A DNA stretch of 64,000 bases from Prevotella sp. (GCA_017471245.1 JAFUVB010000041.1:1-64000), one strand, 5' to 3'. Shown: positions 34,049-44,130, counted from the stretch's first letter. The notes: generated by a model from the sequence alone, not told the origin. Made by a program: numbers and translations.

Positions 34049-35401
34049 ATGGATCAAATCAACCAGATACTCACCGATCTCTCCTCCCTGCTTTGGGGAT
34101 GGCCGATGATCATCCTGCTGTTAGGAACCCACCTGTTTCTGACCATCCGACTGCGCTTTCCGCAACGACACCTATGGACAGCCATCCGACTAAGCTTCAG
34201 AAAAGACAAGGATGCCAGCGGCGATGTGTCGCAGTTCGGCGCACTTGCCACCGCACTCGCTGCCACTATCGGCACGGGAAACATCATCGGTGTGGCCACC
34301 GCTGTGGCATTGGGCGGTCCGGGAGCCGTGCTGTGGTGCTGGCTAACGGGACTTTTCGGCATCTCCACAAAATATGCCGAAGGACTGCTTGCCGTGAAAT
34401 ACCGTGTGAAGACCGAAGGCGGGCGCACGCTGGGCGGCCCCATGTATGCCCTGGAACGCGGTTTGGGATGGAAATGGCTGGCTGTGCTCTTCGCCTTGTT
34501 CACCGCGATAGCCTCATTCGGCATAGGAAATACCGTTCAGGCAAATGCCATTGCCACGCTCACATACGAGACCTACAACATCTCGCCCTACATAACAGGC
34601 ACGCTCATCATGCTGCTTGCGGGTGCAGTGGTGCTGGGCGGCATCAAGAGCATTGCCCGTGTATGCACCATGCTCGTACCTTTCATGGCTGTGTTCTACA
34701 TCATCGGCTGCATCGTCATTCTCTTTATTAACGGCAGTTATGTGTGGCCGGCCATCAAACTGATATGTGAAGCAGCGTTCAACCCCGAAGCTGCCGGCGG
34801 CGGATTTGTGGGAAGCACGGTGATGATGGCAGCCCGCTTCGGTATTGCGCGCGGTCTGTTCTCCAACGAGTCAGGTATGGGCAGTGCACCCATCGTTGCT
34901 TCAGCCGCACAAACGCGCAATCCGGTGCGCCAGGCATTGGTTTCGAGCAGCGGAACCTTCTGGGACACGGTGGTGATCTGTGCGCTTACGGGACTCGTCA
35001 TCGTGAGCAGCATCATTGCCTACCCCGATATTTCCTACGAAAACGGGGCAACGCTCACGAAGATGGCATTCAGCAAGATACCTTACATCGGTGCTCCACT
35101 GCTCACATTCGGTCTGCTCACCTTCGCCTTCTCCACCATTCTCGGCTGGGAACTCTATGGAGAGCGCGCCGTGGAATACTTAGACAGCCGATTGCGCCGT
35201 CCTTACCGCATCCTCTACATCCTCATTTTGTTCGTCGGAGCGGTGATGAACCTCGGCATCGTGTGGAATCTTGCCGACTGCATGAATGCGCTGATGGCGA
35301 TACCAAACCTCATTTCGCTGCTCTTCCTCAGCGGTGTCATCGTCCATGAGACACGTCAATATTTGTGGAAAGATCAGTTGGACAAGGATATGGAGATATA
35401 A
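34049..35401 (+). CDS. Sodium:alanine/glycine symporter (AGCS family)
   Basis: A 450-residue inner-membrane amino-acid transporter of the AGCS family with about eleven helices. Family motifs are FGALATALAATIGTGNIIGV near the start, GGPGAVLWCWLTGLFGISTK, SNESGMGSAPIVASAAQT in the middle and FAFSTILGWELYGERAVEYL near the end. The ATG at 34049 begins MDQINQIL and gives a normal N-terminus; an earlier in-frame ATG overlaps the DUF4230 gene. A long palindrome lies about 100 bp downstream. Confidence 0.9.
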   Translation: MDQINQILTDLSSLLWGWPMIILLLGTHLFLTIRLRFPQRHLWTAIRLSFRKDKDASGDVSQFGALATALAATIGTGNIIGVATAVALGGPGAVLWCWLTGLFGISTKYAEGLLAVKYRVKTEGGRTLGGPMYALERGLGWKWLAVLFALFTAIASFGIGNTVQANAIATLTYETYNISPYITGTLIMLLAGAVVLGGIKSIARVCTMLVPFMAVFYIIGCIVILFINGSYVWPAIKLICEAAFNPEAAGGGFVGSTVMMAARFGIARGLFSNESGMGSAPIVASAAQTRNPVRQALVSSSGTFWDTVVICALTGLVIVSSIIAYPDISYENGATLTKMAFSKIPYIGAPLLTFGLLTFAFSTILGWELYGERAVEYLDSRLRRPYRILYILILFVGAVMNLGIVWNLADCMNALMAIPNLISLLFLSGVIVHETRQYLWKDQLDKDMEI

Positions 35402-35495
35402 TCATCTTGGCAATTCCGCGCATTCTCTACACGTAAAAAACAGTATTGTTGTGTAGATGCGTACAACTTCATGATAACCAGGATGTTAGAAGAAA

Positions 35496-35570
35496 TGCTG
35501 CGTTACTCGCTGCGTTACCTGCTGCGTTACCCGCAGCGGGTAACGCAGCAGGTAACGCAGCAGGTAACGG
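35496..35570. repeat. 69-bp near-perfect palindrome of 12-bp GCTGCG-TTACYY units, island 3
   Basis: Left arm 35501-35534 and right arm 35536-35569 pair at 32 of 34 positions around a single central base (35535). Each arm is three 12-bp units of the same family as the inverted pairs in islands 1 and 2. It lies between convergent genes and may act as a terminator or extrude as a cruciform. A weak hairpin CTACAC/GTGTAG lies at 35427-35456. Confidence 0.9.
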
Positions 35571-35696
35571 ATAGAACTTAATAACCTATTGATAATCAGC
35601 GCGTTTATACGCAGCCAATTATCTTTATGGAATCCACCATAGGGAGAGAACCTCCATGCAATCAGAAGGATGCCATTTTCACGATGGATGCGTGAA

Positions 35697-35844
35697 GACA
35701 TAGGCTTCAAAGTTCAAAAGCATAGATTTTAAAGCTCAAAAGTATAGGTTTTGAGGCATGAAAGCATAGGTTTTGAAGTTCAAAAACATAGGTTTTGGCG
35801 CATGAAAGCATAGATTTCACAGCACGAAAACATAGGTATTGGCT
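35697..35844. repeat. 22-bp tandem array, island 3 (GCATAGGTTTTGAAG units)
   Basis: TAG of the core falls at 35701, 35723, 35745, 35767, 35789, 35811 and 35833, seven units with an invariant 22-bp spacing although the 9-bp linkers vary. The array ends at the stop codon of the minus-strand permease gene. Positions 35571-35696 hold no gene that I can support. Confidence 0.92.
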
Positions 35845-36549
35845 TTAATAGACCATGCAGAACACTCCCGCAAGAATGAAGAGCACGGCAACAATACGCG
35901 TGAGCCACACCTGAACCTGATGCATGCCGCGGCTGATGCGCTCAAACGACTGGATGCTATAGGCAAAAACGTATGCCATGAGAAGAACAGGCAGGGCGGT
36001 GCCGATGGCAAAACCAACGGGAATGAGATAGCCTGCTGACGATTCAACCGACATGGGGATGATCATTCCGAAATAAACAATGCCACTCTCTGGGCAGAAT
36101 GCCATGGCAAAAACGATGCCGAGCAGCATACTGCCCCACGCCCCATGGAACCAACCCTTGGGGTCTTTCGTGGAAGGAACATGATCGTGATGATGAAGCA
36201 GGTCGGTATACAGCAGATAAAGCCCGATGGCAATCAGCAGCGGGGCAAGCAATCGCTCGCCCCACTCACTCATTTGCTCACCGATGTGCATCACCTGGGC
36301 ACCTCCTTTGATGACAATAATCATCACGATGCCTAAAAGAGAATAGGAAATGGTGCGTCCCAAGGTGTAGAGCAGGCCGTTGGCAAGCAGCGAAAAGCGC
36401 GATTCTCCGCTCTTGGCTTTCACGATATACCCCATGGCAGCAATGTTGGTGGCAAGCGGACAGGGATGTATCGCCACGAGCAGCCCCATGAGAAAGGCTG
36501 TGAGCAGGGGGAATTGGCTGTTTGCAAACAGCTGCTGCATGAGTTCCAT
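35845..36549 (-). CDS. ArsG-like/CcdA-fold permease (TauE/DsbD-type)
   Basis: A 234-residue inner-membrane protein with about six helices. The conserved AIHPCPLATNIAAMGYIV in the first helix and MAFCPESGIVYFGMIIPM in the fourth place it in the DsbD/CcdA-related group, and overall it resembles the ArsG-type permeases annotated as aromatic arsenical exporters. A His-rich loop (LLHHHDHVP) could bind metal. In other genomes such genes sit with a thioredoxin and nitroreductase; none is here. It begins 21 bp after the GH28 gene on the same strand. Confidence 0.72.
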   Translation of the reverse strand: MELMQQLFANSQFPLLTAFLMGLLVAIHPCPLATNIAAMGYIVKAKSGESRFSLLANGLLYTLGRTISYSLLGIVMIIVIKGGAQVMHIGEQMSEWGERLLAPLLIAIGLYLLYTDLLHHHDHVPSTKDPKGWFHGAWGSMLLGIVFAMAFCPESGIVYFGMIIPMSVESSAGYLIPVGFAIGTALPVLLMAYVFAYSIQSFERISRGMHQVQVWLTRIVAVLFILAGVFCMVY

Positions 36550-36570
36550 CTGTAACCGTTTTGATGCTTT

Positions 36571-37953
36571 TTATTTCAAGACAAACTTCTTTCCGTTGAT
36601 TTTCACGTTCTTGAACTGCACGTTCTTGGCACCTTCGAGCACATTGAGCCGGTTGTCGGTAACACCTTTTATGTCGCAGTTGGAAAGATAAATGTCTTGC
36701 GCCTGATGATAGCCGGGCAGCCCGTCCACATGAACGGCGAAGCGGCTCTTCTGACTGTTCACCCTGTCGATGTGGATATTGCGGAACAGTGGCAGATAAT
36801 CGCCTTTCTCGGTGTGCCAATATCGCAGTTCGATGCCCAAGATAGCCAAGTCGCACACGCCCACTTCAATATTGCGCACATACACATTCTCCACCACTCC
36901 GCCGCGCAGCGGGTTCGACTTGATGCGGATGATGCGCTGCAGATGCGGACTGTCCATCTTGCAGTTTTCCACCCACACATTGCGGCATCCGCCGGTCATC
37001 TCGCTGCCGATGGCAACACCTGCATGCCCGTCTTTCATCAAACAGTTGCGCACGATGAGATTTTCGCTGGGGATATTCCACTTGCGCCCGTCGCCGTTCT
37101 TGCCCGATTTGATGGCTATGCAATCATCGCCTGTATCGAAATAGCAGTCTTCTATCAGCACGTTCTTGCATGATTCCGGGTCGCAACCGTCATTGTTACC
37201 TCCGTGACTGTTCATCTTCACGCGGCGCAGGATTATATTTTCCGACAATAGCGGATGGATGAGCCAGAAGGGAGAATGGTTGAGTTCGATATCTTCGAGC
37301 AGGATATTCTTGCACTTATAGAAATTAATGAACTGCGGGCGCATGCCGTATTTGCCCGTGAAAACGCGCTGCTCCATGGGCAGGTCGTTGTCAAGGGCGC
37401 GGTTCAACAGCTCTTTCTCGTTGCCGATGCTCCCGTCGGGCAGCGTGATGTTGCGCACACGTGCGGCATTGAACCAGTTGTCGTGGCTCGCCTGACCGTC
37501 GAGGATTCCCTTTCCTGTAACTGCGATGTTCTCTTCACCGTATGCATAGATCAGCGGCGAGAGGTTATAGCAGTCGATACCTTCGATACGGGTGAGCACG
37601 ACGGGAAACTGAGCTACGTCGGTGATGAACTTCAGCACCGCTCCTTCTGAAAGATGCAAGTTCACATTCGACTTCATGCGGATGGGACCTGTATAGAACG
37701 TTCCGGCAGGTACCACCACCTTGCCGCCGCCAGCCTGAGAACACACCTCAATAGCACGGTTGATGGCTTTCGTGAACAGGGTGTCGCCCTGCTGCTGATA
37801 GTCGAGAATACTATAAGAACGGTCGGCAAAAGCGGGCTGTCTGATCTCTGCCAACACTTGCTTCATCCTTTTCCAATCTTTGTTCCCTGCACAAACTGCC
37901 AGTGATATCAGGCAGACGAGAACCAATGCTGATACTTTTTTCATAAGATTCAA
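36571..37953 (-). CDS. GH28 glycoside hydrolase (polygalacturonase family)
   Basis: A 460-residue secreted right-handed beta-helix enzyme of family 28, which cleaves galacturonosyl or related bonds of pectin. A signal peptide covers about residues 1-22. Catalytic elements are visible: NNDGCDPESC, TGDDCIAIKSG (near 275, paired Asp), DGHAGVAIGSEM (GHA in place of the usual GHG) and RIIRIKS. It may start at the ATG three codons later. It has its own -7 box 24 bases upstream, so it may be regulated apart from the xyloglucan genes. Pectin and xyloglucan occur together in plant walls. Confidence 0.9.
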   Translation of the reverse strand: MNLMKKVSALVLVCLISLAVCAGNKDWKRMKQVLAEIRQPAFADRSYSILDYQQQGDTLFTKAINRAIEVCSQAGGGKVVVPAGTFYTGPIRMKSNVNLHLSEGAVLKFITDVAQFPVVLTRIEGIDCYNLSPLIYAYGEENIAVTGKGILDGQASHDNWFNAARVRNITLPDGSIGNEKELLNRALDNDLPMEQRVFTGKYGMRPQFINFYKCKNILLEDIELNHSPFWLIHPLLSENIILRRVKMNSHGGNNDGCDPESCKNVLIEDCYFDTGDDCIAIKSGKNGDGRKWNIPSENLIVRNCLMKDGHAGVAIGSEMTGGCRNVWVENCKMDSPHLQRIIRIKSNPLRGGVVENVYVRNIEVGVCDLAILGIELRYWHTEKGDYLPLFRNIHIDRVNSQKSRFAVHVDGLPGYHQAQDIYLSNCDIKGVTDNRLNVLEGAKNVQFKNVKINGKKFVLK

Positions 37954-37977
37954 TTAGTTTTAGTTTGTTTTCGTGTG

Positions 37978-37985
37978 CAAAGATA
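37978..37985 (-). promoter_or_regulatory. -7 box TATCTTTG of the GH28 gene
   Basis: Full match on the minus strand, 24 bases before the start codon, within the 75-bp gap after the GH29 gene. Confidence 0.6.
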
Positions 37986-38028
37986 CTATTTTTTTTCGTA
38001 TTCCGAGCGTCATGGCATGATTTTCTTA

Positions 38029-39399
38029 TCAGTTGATTTCCATAGCAAAAGATTGGTTTGCCATACCCTTCGGGAGCGTCACCGTAACAGTTGCGTTTCT
38101 CACATGCCATTTCAGTTTCTTCCCGTTGGATACAAGTCGGATGCTCTTACTTGGAAGATTCACCGTCCAAGATAATGTTTCGGGAACTTTCTCGCCATCT
38201 TGCAGCACATAGATAGCATACAGCCGGCCGTCTTTTGAAGAGGTGAACCACACATTGCCCTCATGATAATGGGGAGTGATTATTGTTCCGTAAATCGCCT
38301 TTCCGTTTGTTTCCAGCCATTTTCCTATGGTATGCAGCCGTTCAACAGCCTCATCCTGAATGATTCCCTCAGGAGTCGGTCCTACACCAAGAACCAAATT
38401 TCCGCCCTTGGCAACAACCTCAACGAGCGTGTTGATAACTCTCCCGACAGTTTTCCAGTTCGGATGAGGCACATACCCCCAATCGTCGCTCAGCGGAATA
38501 CAGCTTTCCCACGGATACGGCAGCTGCTCTTCAGGAATGGAGCGCTCGGGTGTCTGATAGTTTTCATAGGGACCGCGTATTGTCCTGTCCACCATGATGA
38601 GTCCCGGCTGGTGTTTCCGTGCCATCCGAGCAATCTCGGGCATGCGGATGTCTTGATTGTTTTCCTTGCACACCCATCCTCCGTCGAGCCAAAGGATATC
38701 CACTTTGCCATAGCGAGAGAGTATTTCCTCTATCTGCCGATAGGTGAAGCGGCAGAATTGCTCCCAACGCCACGGGTATTTCTTGATGGAATAGTTCACG
38801 TTGCGCCCCTTGTTGGGATATACATCCCACCAATAATACTGGCTGTGCCAGTCGGGTTTTGAGAAATAAGTGCCTATCATGAACTGCTTCTGACGGAATG
38901 CGTCGAGCACATACCTCAGCACATCGCTGCGCGAATCGTCGCGGAAGGCATGGCGGGCGATGGTGAAATCGGTCTCATGACTATCAAACATGCAGAAACC
39001 GTCATGGTGCTTCGTCGTGAAAATCATGTATTTCATTCCTGCATCCTGCATCACCGAAGCCCATTGCTGTGGGTTAAACTGGCGCGGATTGAACTGGTCT
39101 GCCAAGCCGAAATACCAGTCGCGATACTGCTGGAAGGTCAGAGTGGTGTCTCTTGTTATCCAGTTTTCATCGCAGATTGACCACGACTCCACGATTCCAG
39201 GCACCGAATAGATGCCCCAATGGAGCAACACGCCGAATTTCAAATCCTGCCATTGATGGAGTTTCTGCACAACGGCTTGATCGGTAGGCCATTCGTATGA
39301 TGATGATTGCTGATGGATATTGCCCTGCGGATACACATGAATGCATGCGCATGCCATCAACAGCAACAACAATAATATAGGTTTCTTTCTCATATACAA
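38029..39399 (-). CDS. GH29 alpha-L-fucosidase of the glycan locus
   Basis: A 456-residue exported GH29 enzyme. The signal sequence contains LLLMACAC, so it may be a lipoprotein. Barrel motifs are KYMIFTTKHHDGFCMFDS (near 120-137), DILWLDGGWV (nucleophile Asp near 236) and ENYQTPERSIPEEQLP, whose Glu is a likely acid/base. In this setting it would remove alpha-1,2-fucose from galactose of xyloglucan side chains (inference from neighbours). It differs clearly from the GH29 at 14320, which lacks the YQTPE element. It is 51 bp after the GH31 gene. Confidence 0.9.
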   Translation of the reverse strand: MYMRKKPILLLLLLMACACIHVYPQGNIHQQSSSYEWPTDQAVVQKLHQWQDLKFGVLLHWGIYSVPGIVESWSICDENWITRDTTLTFQQYRDWYFGLADQFNPRQFNPQQWASVMQDAGMKYMIFTTKHHDGFCMFDSHETDFTIARHAFRDDSRSDVLRYVLDAFRQKQFMIGTYFSKPDWHSQYYWWDVYPNKGRNVNYSIKKYPWRWEQFCRFTYRQIEEILSRYGKVDILWLDGGWVCKENNQDIRMPEIARMARKHQPGLIMVDRTIRGPYENYQTPERSIPEEQLPYPWESCIPLSDDWGYVPHPNWKTVGRVINTLVEVVAKGGNLVLGVGPTPEGIIQDEAVERLHTIGKWLETNGKAIYGTIITPHYHEGNVWFTSSKDGRLYAIYVLQDGEKVPETLSWTVNLPSKSIRLVSNGKKLKWHVRNATVTVTLPKGMANQSFAMEIN

Positions 39400-39450
39400 T
39401 AGTCTTGAAATACCAACAAACAGCTTACATACGCTGTTGCATCAGATTCT

Positions 39451-41796
39451 TCACCGCTCAACTACCTGAACACCAGCATCTCCAGGCATGAACGATAATC
39501 CGGTGCACTTTGCTGCATCTACCTGATATGACTTCCACTCCACCTTGCTCCAATCTATCTGATCGGTTCGCTGTGCCACAGGTACGTGCGGAATAAGGGA
39601 ACCATCTCTTACAAGAACAACTGCGGGTATCTTTCCTGCCTTAATCTCCTGATAGCCACCATCGTAAACTTTGCCATCCTGATAGTCAATCCATTTCCCT
39701 TTGGGCAGATAGCATGTACGTGAAGAAGCGCTTTCAAGCATCGGCGCCACTAATATCTGACTACCAAACATATACTCGTCTTCAACAAGCCATGCACCCG
39801 GATCGTGCGGAAACTCCACAAAGAGAGCGCGAACCATAGGCAAGCCCTTGTCGGAACACTCTTTTGCCTGCGCATACACATACGGCATCAGCCGATATTT
39901 CATCTCAGCACACTCTCGGAATGCCTGTGTGAACGACTCACTGATAAGCCATGGCTCGGTGGGAGGTGCACCATGGGCACGGGTATGACTGCTTAAGAAA
40001 CCAAAAGGCAGCCAACGACGATAGATGTCTTCTGGAGAAGCTGTTACGAAACCGCCCATGTCGTGGCTCCAAAACGAAAAACCGCTCAGTCCGAATGACA
40101 GTCCACCGCGCAGATCGCCCAGCATTCCGGTGTTCGTAGTAGCAGCATCACCGCCCCAGTGCAACGGGTATCGCTGGCTTCCTGCCCATGCAGAACGCGC
40201 CCATATCACACCTTCTCCCGGCTTTTCACGCTCAATCACTTCCCATAGAGCTTTGTTGTAGCGCAGCGGATATAGGTTATGTTCATACATACCTCCTTTT
40301 CCATTGAAATAGAAACCATTATAAGGTGCTGCTTCACCAAAGTCGCACTTGATAACATCTACGCCCTGACGAATCAATCCCGCAATTTTCTCCTGATACC
40401 AACTTACAGTTTTCGGATTGGAAAGATCAAGAACAGCATCTTCGTATGGCATGCTTCCATCGGCATTTCTCACATGCATGTTGTTATCTACCAATTCTTG
40501 GAAGTAACGATTCTTGGGAGTGAAGTATGGCAACTGCCACAGACAGGTGTGAAACCCCATGTCTTCCATCAGTCGAAGCATCTTTACCGGGTTCTTGAAA
40601 CGGTTTTTCGAGAACTCATAGTCGCACTGCCAATCCACATCGAACCATCCTGTATCGAAATGAATCACATCTGAAGGAATGCGGTTTTCGCGCAGTTTAT
40701 GCGCGATATCCAGTCCTTCTTCTTGAGAGAAATATGTGATACGGCTCATCCAAGTTCCAAATGTCCACAGCGGAAGCATCGGACTCTTGCCGGTCACATT
40801 GGTATATTCATCAAGAATCTCTTTTGGTTCGCCAAGAAAAACGAAGTAATCCATCTTCTCGTCACCCATAAACAGGCGGTCGGCACCTATATAGCTCTGT
40901 CCGAAATCGCAGGTAACAGGCGCTGAAGTGTGCATGAAGATGCCATAGCCACGGTTTGAGAAGAAAAAGGGAACGGGCTTATACTGTCCGTCAGACTCAG
41001 GTCCTTGCGGATCGGTAACGAAAAGATGCACCTTCTGCCCTACTTTATCCAGCTTCGTGAACGACTCTCCACAACCATAGATACGCTCACCGGGAGCTAT
41101 CGAAAACACAGGATTGATGCTCCGGGAATTGTCAGAACCACGCTTAATGAATGAGAATGGCAATAGCTTGATCTGTGTGGAATCGTTGTCGATGATATGG
41201 CGAGTCTGCGTGAGAATCTTTCCTTGTGAGTTTTTTACGACGATTCGCCAGGGGTATTTGCGGAATTCCACCATGCCGTAGGCACTCTTATACACAATGG
41301 CATCGGCAGTCTGCGACACGCTCCATCCTTGTTTTTCAGCACTTGAGCCGCCATCTGGATAATTGGCAACGAATGATGGAGAGAACATTACATCCTCTTT
41401 ATCAGCATCTTTCTGCTCTATGGGAGTGGTAAGCATTGTAATACGAACCGTTCTTGGTGAAAGGAAACGTATCTGTAGTTTCAAATCCGGGTCGTTTTCG
41501 TATGCAGCATCGGGAAAATCAAGCATCTTCATACGCACAGGCCAATAGCCGTTGGTGTTAAATGCCTGACGTGGTGACAGGCGATAGCGCTTCCAATTCA
41601 CCATTCCCGTGCCTTTCATGACATCAAAAGACGAAAGACTGTCGGCGAGAAAATACGTATTCGACAGATCGGAAAAATCTGTAGACATGTCTTTCTGTGC
41701 ATTCATAAGATACTGAACGCCCGCATTTGTCTGAATCTGCGCCTTCACTGTATTGAACAATCCCAATACGCACAGTATGCATAATTGTCTCTTCAC
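39451..41796 (-). CDS. GH31 alpha-xylosidase, YicI-like
   Basis: A 781-residue exported GH31 enzyme with signal peptide (cleavage after KAQ, near residue 20). The nucleophile is in VIKCDFGEAAPYN (near residue 482), matching the KxDFGE motif of YicI-type alpha-xylosidases, and the acid/base is in LHWGGDAATTN (near 548). It should remove alpha-1,6-xylose from the non-reducing end of xyloglucan oligosaccharides. This is the second GH31 in the locus; the other (46675-49659) has a PA14 insertion. They probably differ in preferred oligosaccharide length or location. 26 bp after the GH3 gene. Confidence 0.9.
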   Translation of the reverse strand: MKRQLCILCVLGLFNTVKAQIQTNAGVQYLMNAQKDMSTDFSDLSNTYFLADSLSSFDVMKGTGMVNWKRYRLSPRQAFNTNGYWPVRMKMLDFPDAAYENDPDLKLQIRFLSPRTVRITMLTTPIEQKDADKEDVMFSPSFVANYPDGGSSAEKQGWSVSQTADAIVYKSAYGMVEFRKYPWRIVVKNSQGKILTQTRHIIDNDSTQIKLLPFSFIKRGSDNSRSINPVFSIAPGERIYGCGESFTKLDKVGQKVHLFVTDPQGPESDGQYKPVPFFFSNRGYGIFMHTSAPVTCDFGQSYIGADRLFMGDEKMDYFVFLGEPKEILDEYTNVTGKSPMLPLWTFGTWMSRITYFSQEEGLDIAHKLRENRIPSDVIHFDTGWFDVDWQCDYEFSKNRFKNPVKMLRLMEDMGFHTCLWQLPYFTPKNRYFQELVDNNMHVRNADGSMPYEDAVLDLSNPKTVSWYQEKIAGLIRQGVDVIKCDFGEAAPYNGFYFNGKGGMYEHNLYPLRYNKALWEVIEREKPGEGVIWARSAWAGSQRYPLHWGGDAATTNTGMLGDLRGGLSFGLSGFSFWSHDMGGFVTASPEDIYRRWLPFGFLSSHTRAHGAPPTEPWLISESFTQAFRECAEMKYRLMPYVYAQAKECSDKGLPMVRALFVEFPHDPGAWLVEDEYMFGSQILVAPMLESASSRTCYLPKGKWIDYQDGKVYDGGYQEIKAGKIPAVVLVRDGSLIPHVPVAQRTDQIDWSKVEWKSYQVDAAKCTGLSFMPGDAGVQVVER

Positions 41797-41822
41797 GGTG
41801 TTTCCTTATTATTTCTGTTATG

Positions 41823-44042
41823 CTATTTCAACTCAAACTCTGCTACACCGCGCACGTCGGTCTCGCTTGAGCAGATATAAACCTTGAACTTGCCAGACTC
41901 TGCAATCCAAGAATGAGTGTTTTCATCAAAGAAGCGCAAGGAATGGTTGGTGAAAGTGAACGTAACGTTCTTGGTCTCACCAGGACTTAATGCTATTTTC
42001 CTGAATCCCTTCAGCTCTTTAAGTGGGCGGTCAACGCTGCATTCCACATCACCGATGTAAAGCTGAACCACCTCCTTGCCAGACACTTTCCCCGTATTGG
42101 TGACGGGAACGGTAACAGTGATTCTGCCGTCAGATACCATCTCCTTTGAAGAAAGAACTGGTTTGCCATACTTGAACGTAGTGTAGCTGAGTCCATGACC
42201 GAAGGCAAACTGTGGCTGAATCTTCTTTGTGTTGAAGTGGCGATATCCCACATAAATGCTTTCCTTATAATATACCTGCTTGTCAACGCCGGGATAAGCC
42301 TCCTGTCCATACTGGAAATAGGCATAATCATCCAGTTTCTTGGCAAAAGTAACGGGCAGCTTACCGCTCGGATTCACCTTGCCGCTAAGCACATTTCCCA
42401 ATGCTTCGCCACTCATGCTGCCGAGATACCAACAGTGAAGCAGCGAGGGAACCTGCTCAATCCACGGTGTGGCGTAGGCATTACCTCCAAACGTAACCAC
42501 GATGATGTTCTTTTGAATCTTCGCCAGATCACTGATCAGCGCATCCTGACCGAATGACAGATGATAGTCTTCACGGTCGTTGGCTTCACAATCCTGTTTC
42601 GTGTTCTTGTTCAAGCCACCGATAAAGATGATCAAATCGGCCGTTTTTGCCTTTTCCAAAGCCTCATCACGGAGAGCCTTCTGCTTGGCGGGGTCGAGTT
42701 CTTCCACTTTATCATACATCGGGCGTCCGCTGTAATAGCCCTGTGCATAATCAATCTTGTCGCCATAAAGTGCTATCAGTGCCTCCAATGGCATGATGTC
42801 GCACTTTGTTTTCAGTTCAGAAGAACCGCCACCCTCGCTCAAATTGCGGGTGGCATTCTCACCAACCACAAGGATTCGTTGATACTTTGTGCCATCAATT
42901 GGCAAGAGAGCCGACTTCGATTTCTTCACTACGGCATTCTTCAACAGCACGATTCCCTCTTCACCAATGGCACGACAAGCGTCATAATGAGCTTCAGAAC
43001 ATTGTGACCCAATGGCTTTCTGCGAGTTCATTGATGTGCGGAAGATGGTACGAAGCACGCGTGCTGCCTTGTCGTTGAGCACTTCCATCGGTATTTTTCC
43101 CTCGTTGATGAGTTTTTCAAACGGGTCGGCGAGATTGTATGTGTTATAGCCCATACTGTGGTCTTCTGTCTTTCCGTTGGTAAACGACCCCATCTCAATG
43201 TCCATACCGCCAAGAGCAGCCTGCCATGTATCTGTTACGCCACCCCAGTCTGACACTACTGCACCATCGAATCCCCACTGTTTCTTGAGGATTTTGTTCA
43301 GCAAAGAGTCGTTCTGGCAGCAATGCACGTTGTTCCAGAGATTATATGAACCCATGATTGTCCATAGGTTTGCTTTCTGCACAGCCTTCTTGAACGCAGG
43401 CAAATAGATTTCATTCACAGCACGCTCACTGACATTTACATTCACCGTGAAGCGGTCGGTCTCCTGATTATTCAGGAAAAAATGCTTCAGGCAACATGCC
43501 ACTCCGTTCTCCTGAGCTGCCTGAATATAAGGCACGACCATCTCTCCTGCAAGGTAGGGATCCTCGCCCATGTACTCAAAACTGCGCCCGTTGAGAGGCA
43601 GACGGGCAATTGTCGTGCCCGGTCCCAAAAGAATATCCTTGCCGCGGAACGCAAATTCCTCGCTGATAGCATTGCCGTAAATCCGTGAAATATCCTTATT
43701 CCATGTGGCAGCAAGACAAGTAAGCGACGGGAACGCTACGATACTGTCATTCGTCCAGTTGGCACTGCCCCAGCTATTCCAGTCTACTTCGGCACGAACT
43801 CCGTGCGGGCCATCGCTATGATGGAGCTCGCGAATGCCCAAACGAGGCACACCTGGCGATGTGAACTTACTCTGTGCATGGAGAATCTGCACCTTTTCAT
43901 GGGTCGTCATACGTCTCAAAGCATCCTGAACACGCGATTCTAACGGAGCGTCAGGATTGAGATAAACAGGCGTTTTCTGTGCATGGGATGCCATGCCAAT
44001 AGTTAATGCGACTGCAAATAATACTTGTTTTTTCATATACAT
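41823..44042 (-). CDS. GH3 beta-glucosidase
   Basis: A 739-residue exported GH3 enzyme with signal peptide (about residues 1-21, ending SHA). The nucleophile Asp lies in GAVVSDWGGVTDTW (near 265). The second domain contains ILVVGENATRNLSEGGGSSE, and a C-terminal fibronectin-like domain runs from about 625 (VPVTNTGKVSGKEVVQLYIG). It should release glucose from cello-oligosaccharides left after side chains are removed. Full length, periplasmic by inference. 88 bp after GH2. Confidence 0.92.
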   Translation of the reverse strand: MYMKKQVLFAVALTIGMASHAQKTPVYLNPDAPLESRVQDALRRMTTHEKVQILHAQSKFTSPGVPRLGIRELHHSDGPHGVRAEVDWNSWGSANWTNDSIVAFPSLTCLAATWNKDISRIYGNAISEEFAFRGKDILLGPGTTIARLPLNGRSFEYMGEDPYLAGEMVVPYIQAAQENGVACCLKHFFLNNQETDRFTVNVNVSERAVNEIYLPAFKKAVQKANLWTIMGSYNLWNNVHCCQNDSLLNKILKKQWGFDGAVVSDWGGVTDTWQAALGGMDIEMGSFTNGKTEDHSMGYNTYNLADPFEKLINEGKIPMEVLNDKAARVLRTIFRTSMNSQKAIGSQCSEAHYDACRAIGEEGIVLLKNAVVKKSKSALLPIDGTKYQRILVVGENATRNLSEGGGSSELKTKCDIMPLEALIALYGDKIDYAQGYYSGRPMYDKVEELDPAKQKALRDEALEKAKTADLIIFIGGLNKNTKQDCEANDREDYHLSFGQDALISDLAKIQKNIIVVTFGGNAYATPWIEQVPSLLHCWYLGSMSGEALGNVLSGKVNPSGKLPVTFAKKLDDYAYFQYGQEAYPGVDKQVYYKESIYVGYRHFNTKKIQPQFAFGHGLSYTTFKYGKPVLSSKEMVSDGRITVTVPVTNTGKVSGKEVVQLYIGDVECSVDRPLKELKGFRKIALSPGETKNVTFTFTNHSLRFFDENTHSWIAESGKFKVYICSSETDVRGVAEFELK

Positions 44043-44130
44043 TATTTCTTCTATATTATCTAATCATGAACTATCTATTCTCTTATCATGAAATCTCTTC
44101 TGAAAGAAGCCAAGACACAAGCCAAATTGG

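Noticed and set aside
35845-36549. Arsenic resistance cluster around the ArsG-like permease
   Set aside because: No arsenate reductase, ArsR, thioredoxin or nitroreductase gene lies nearby, so a resistance operon is not supported.
36278-36856. Minus-strand frame of 192 codons spanning the GH28/permease junction
   Set aside because: It overlaps both genes in another frame and has Arg/His-rich composition typical of shadow frames.
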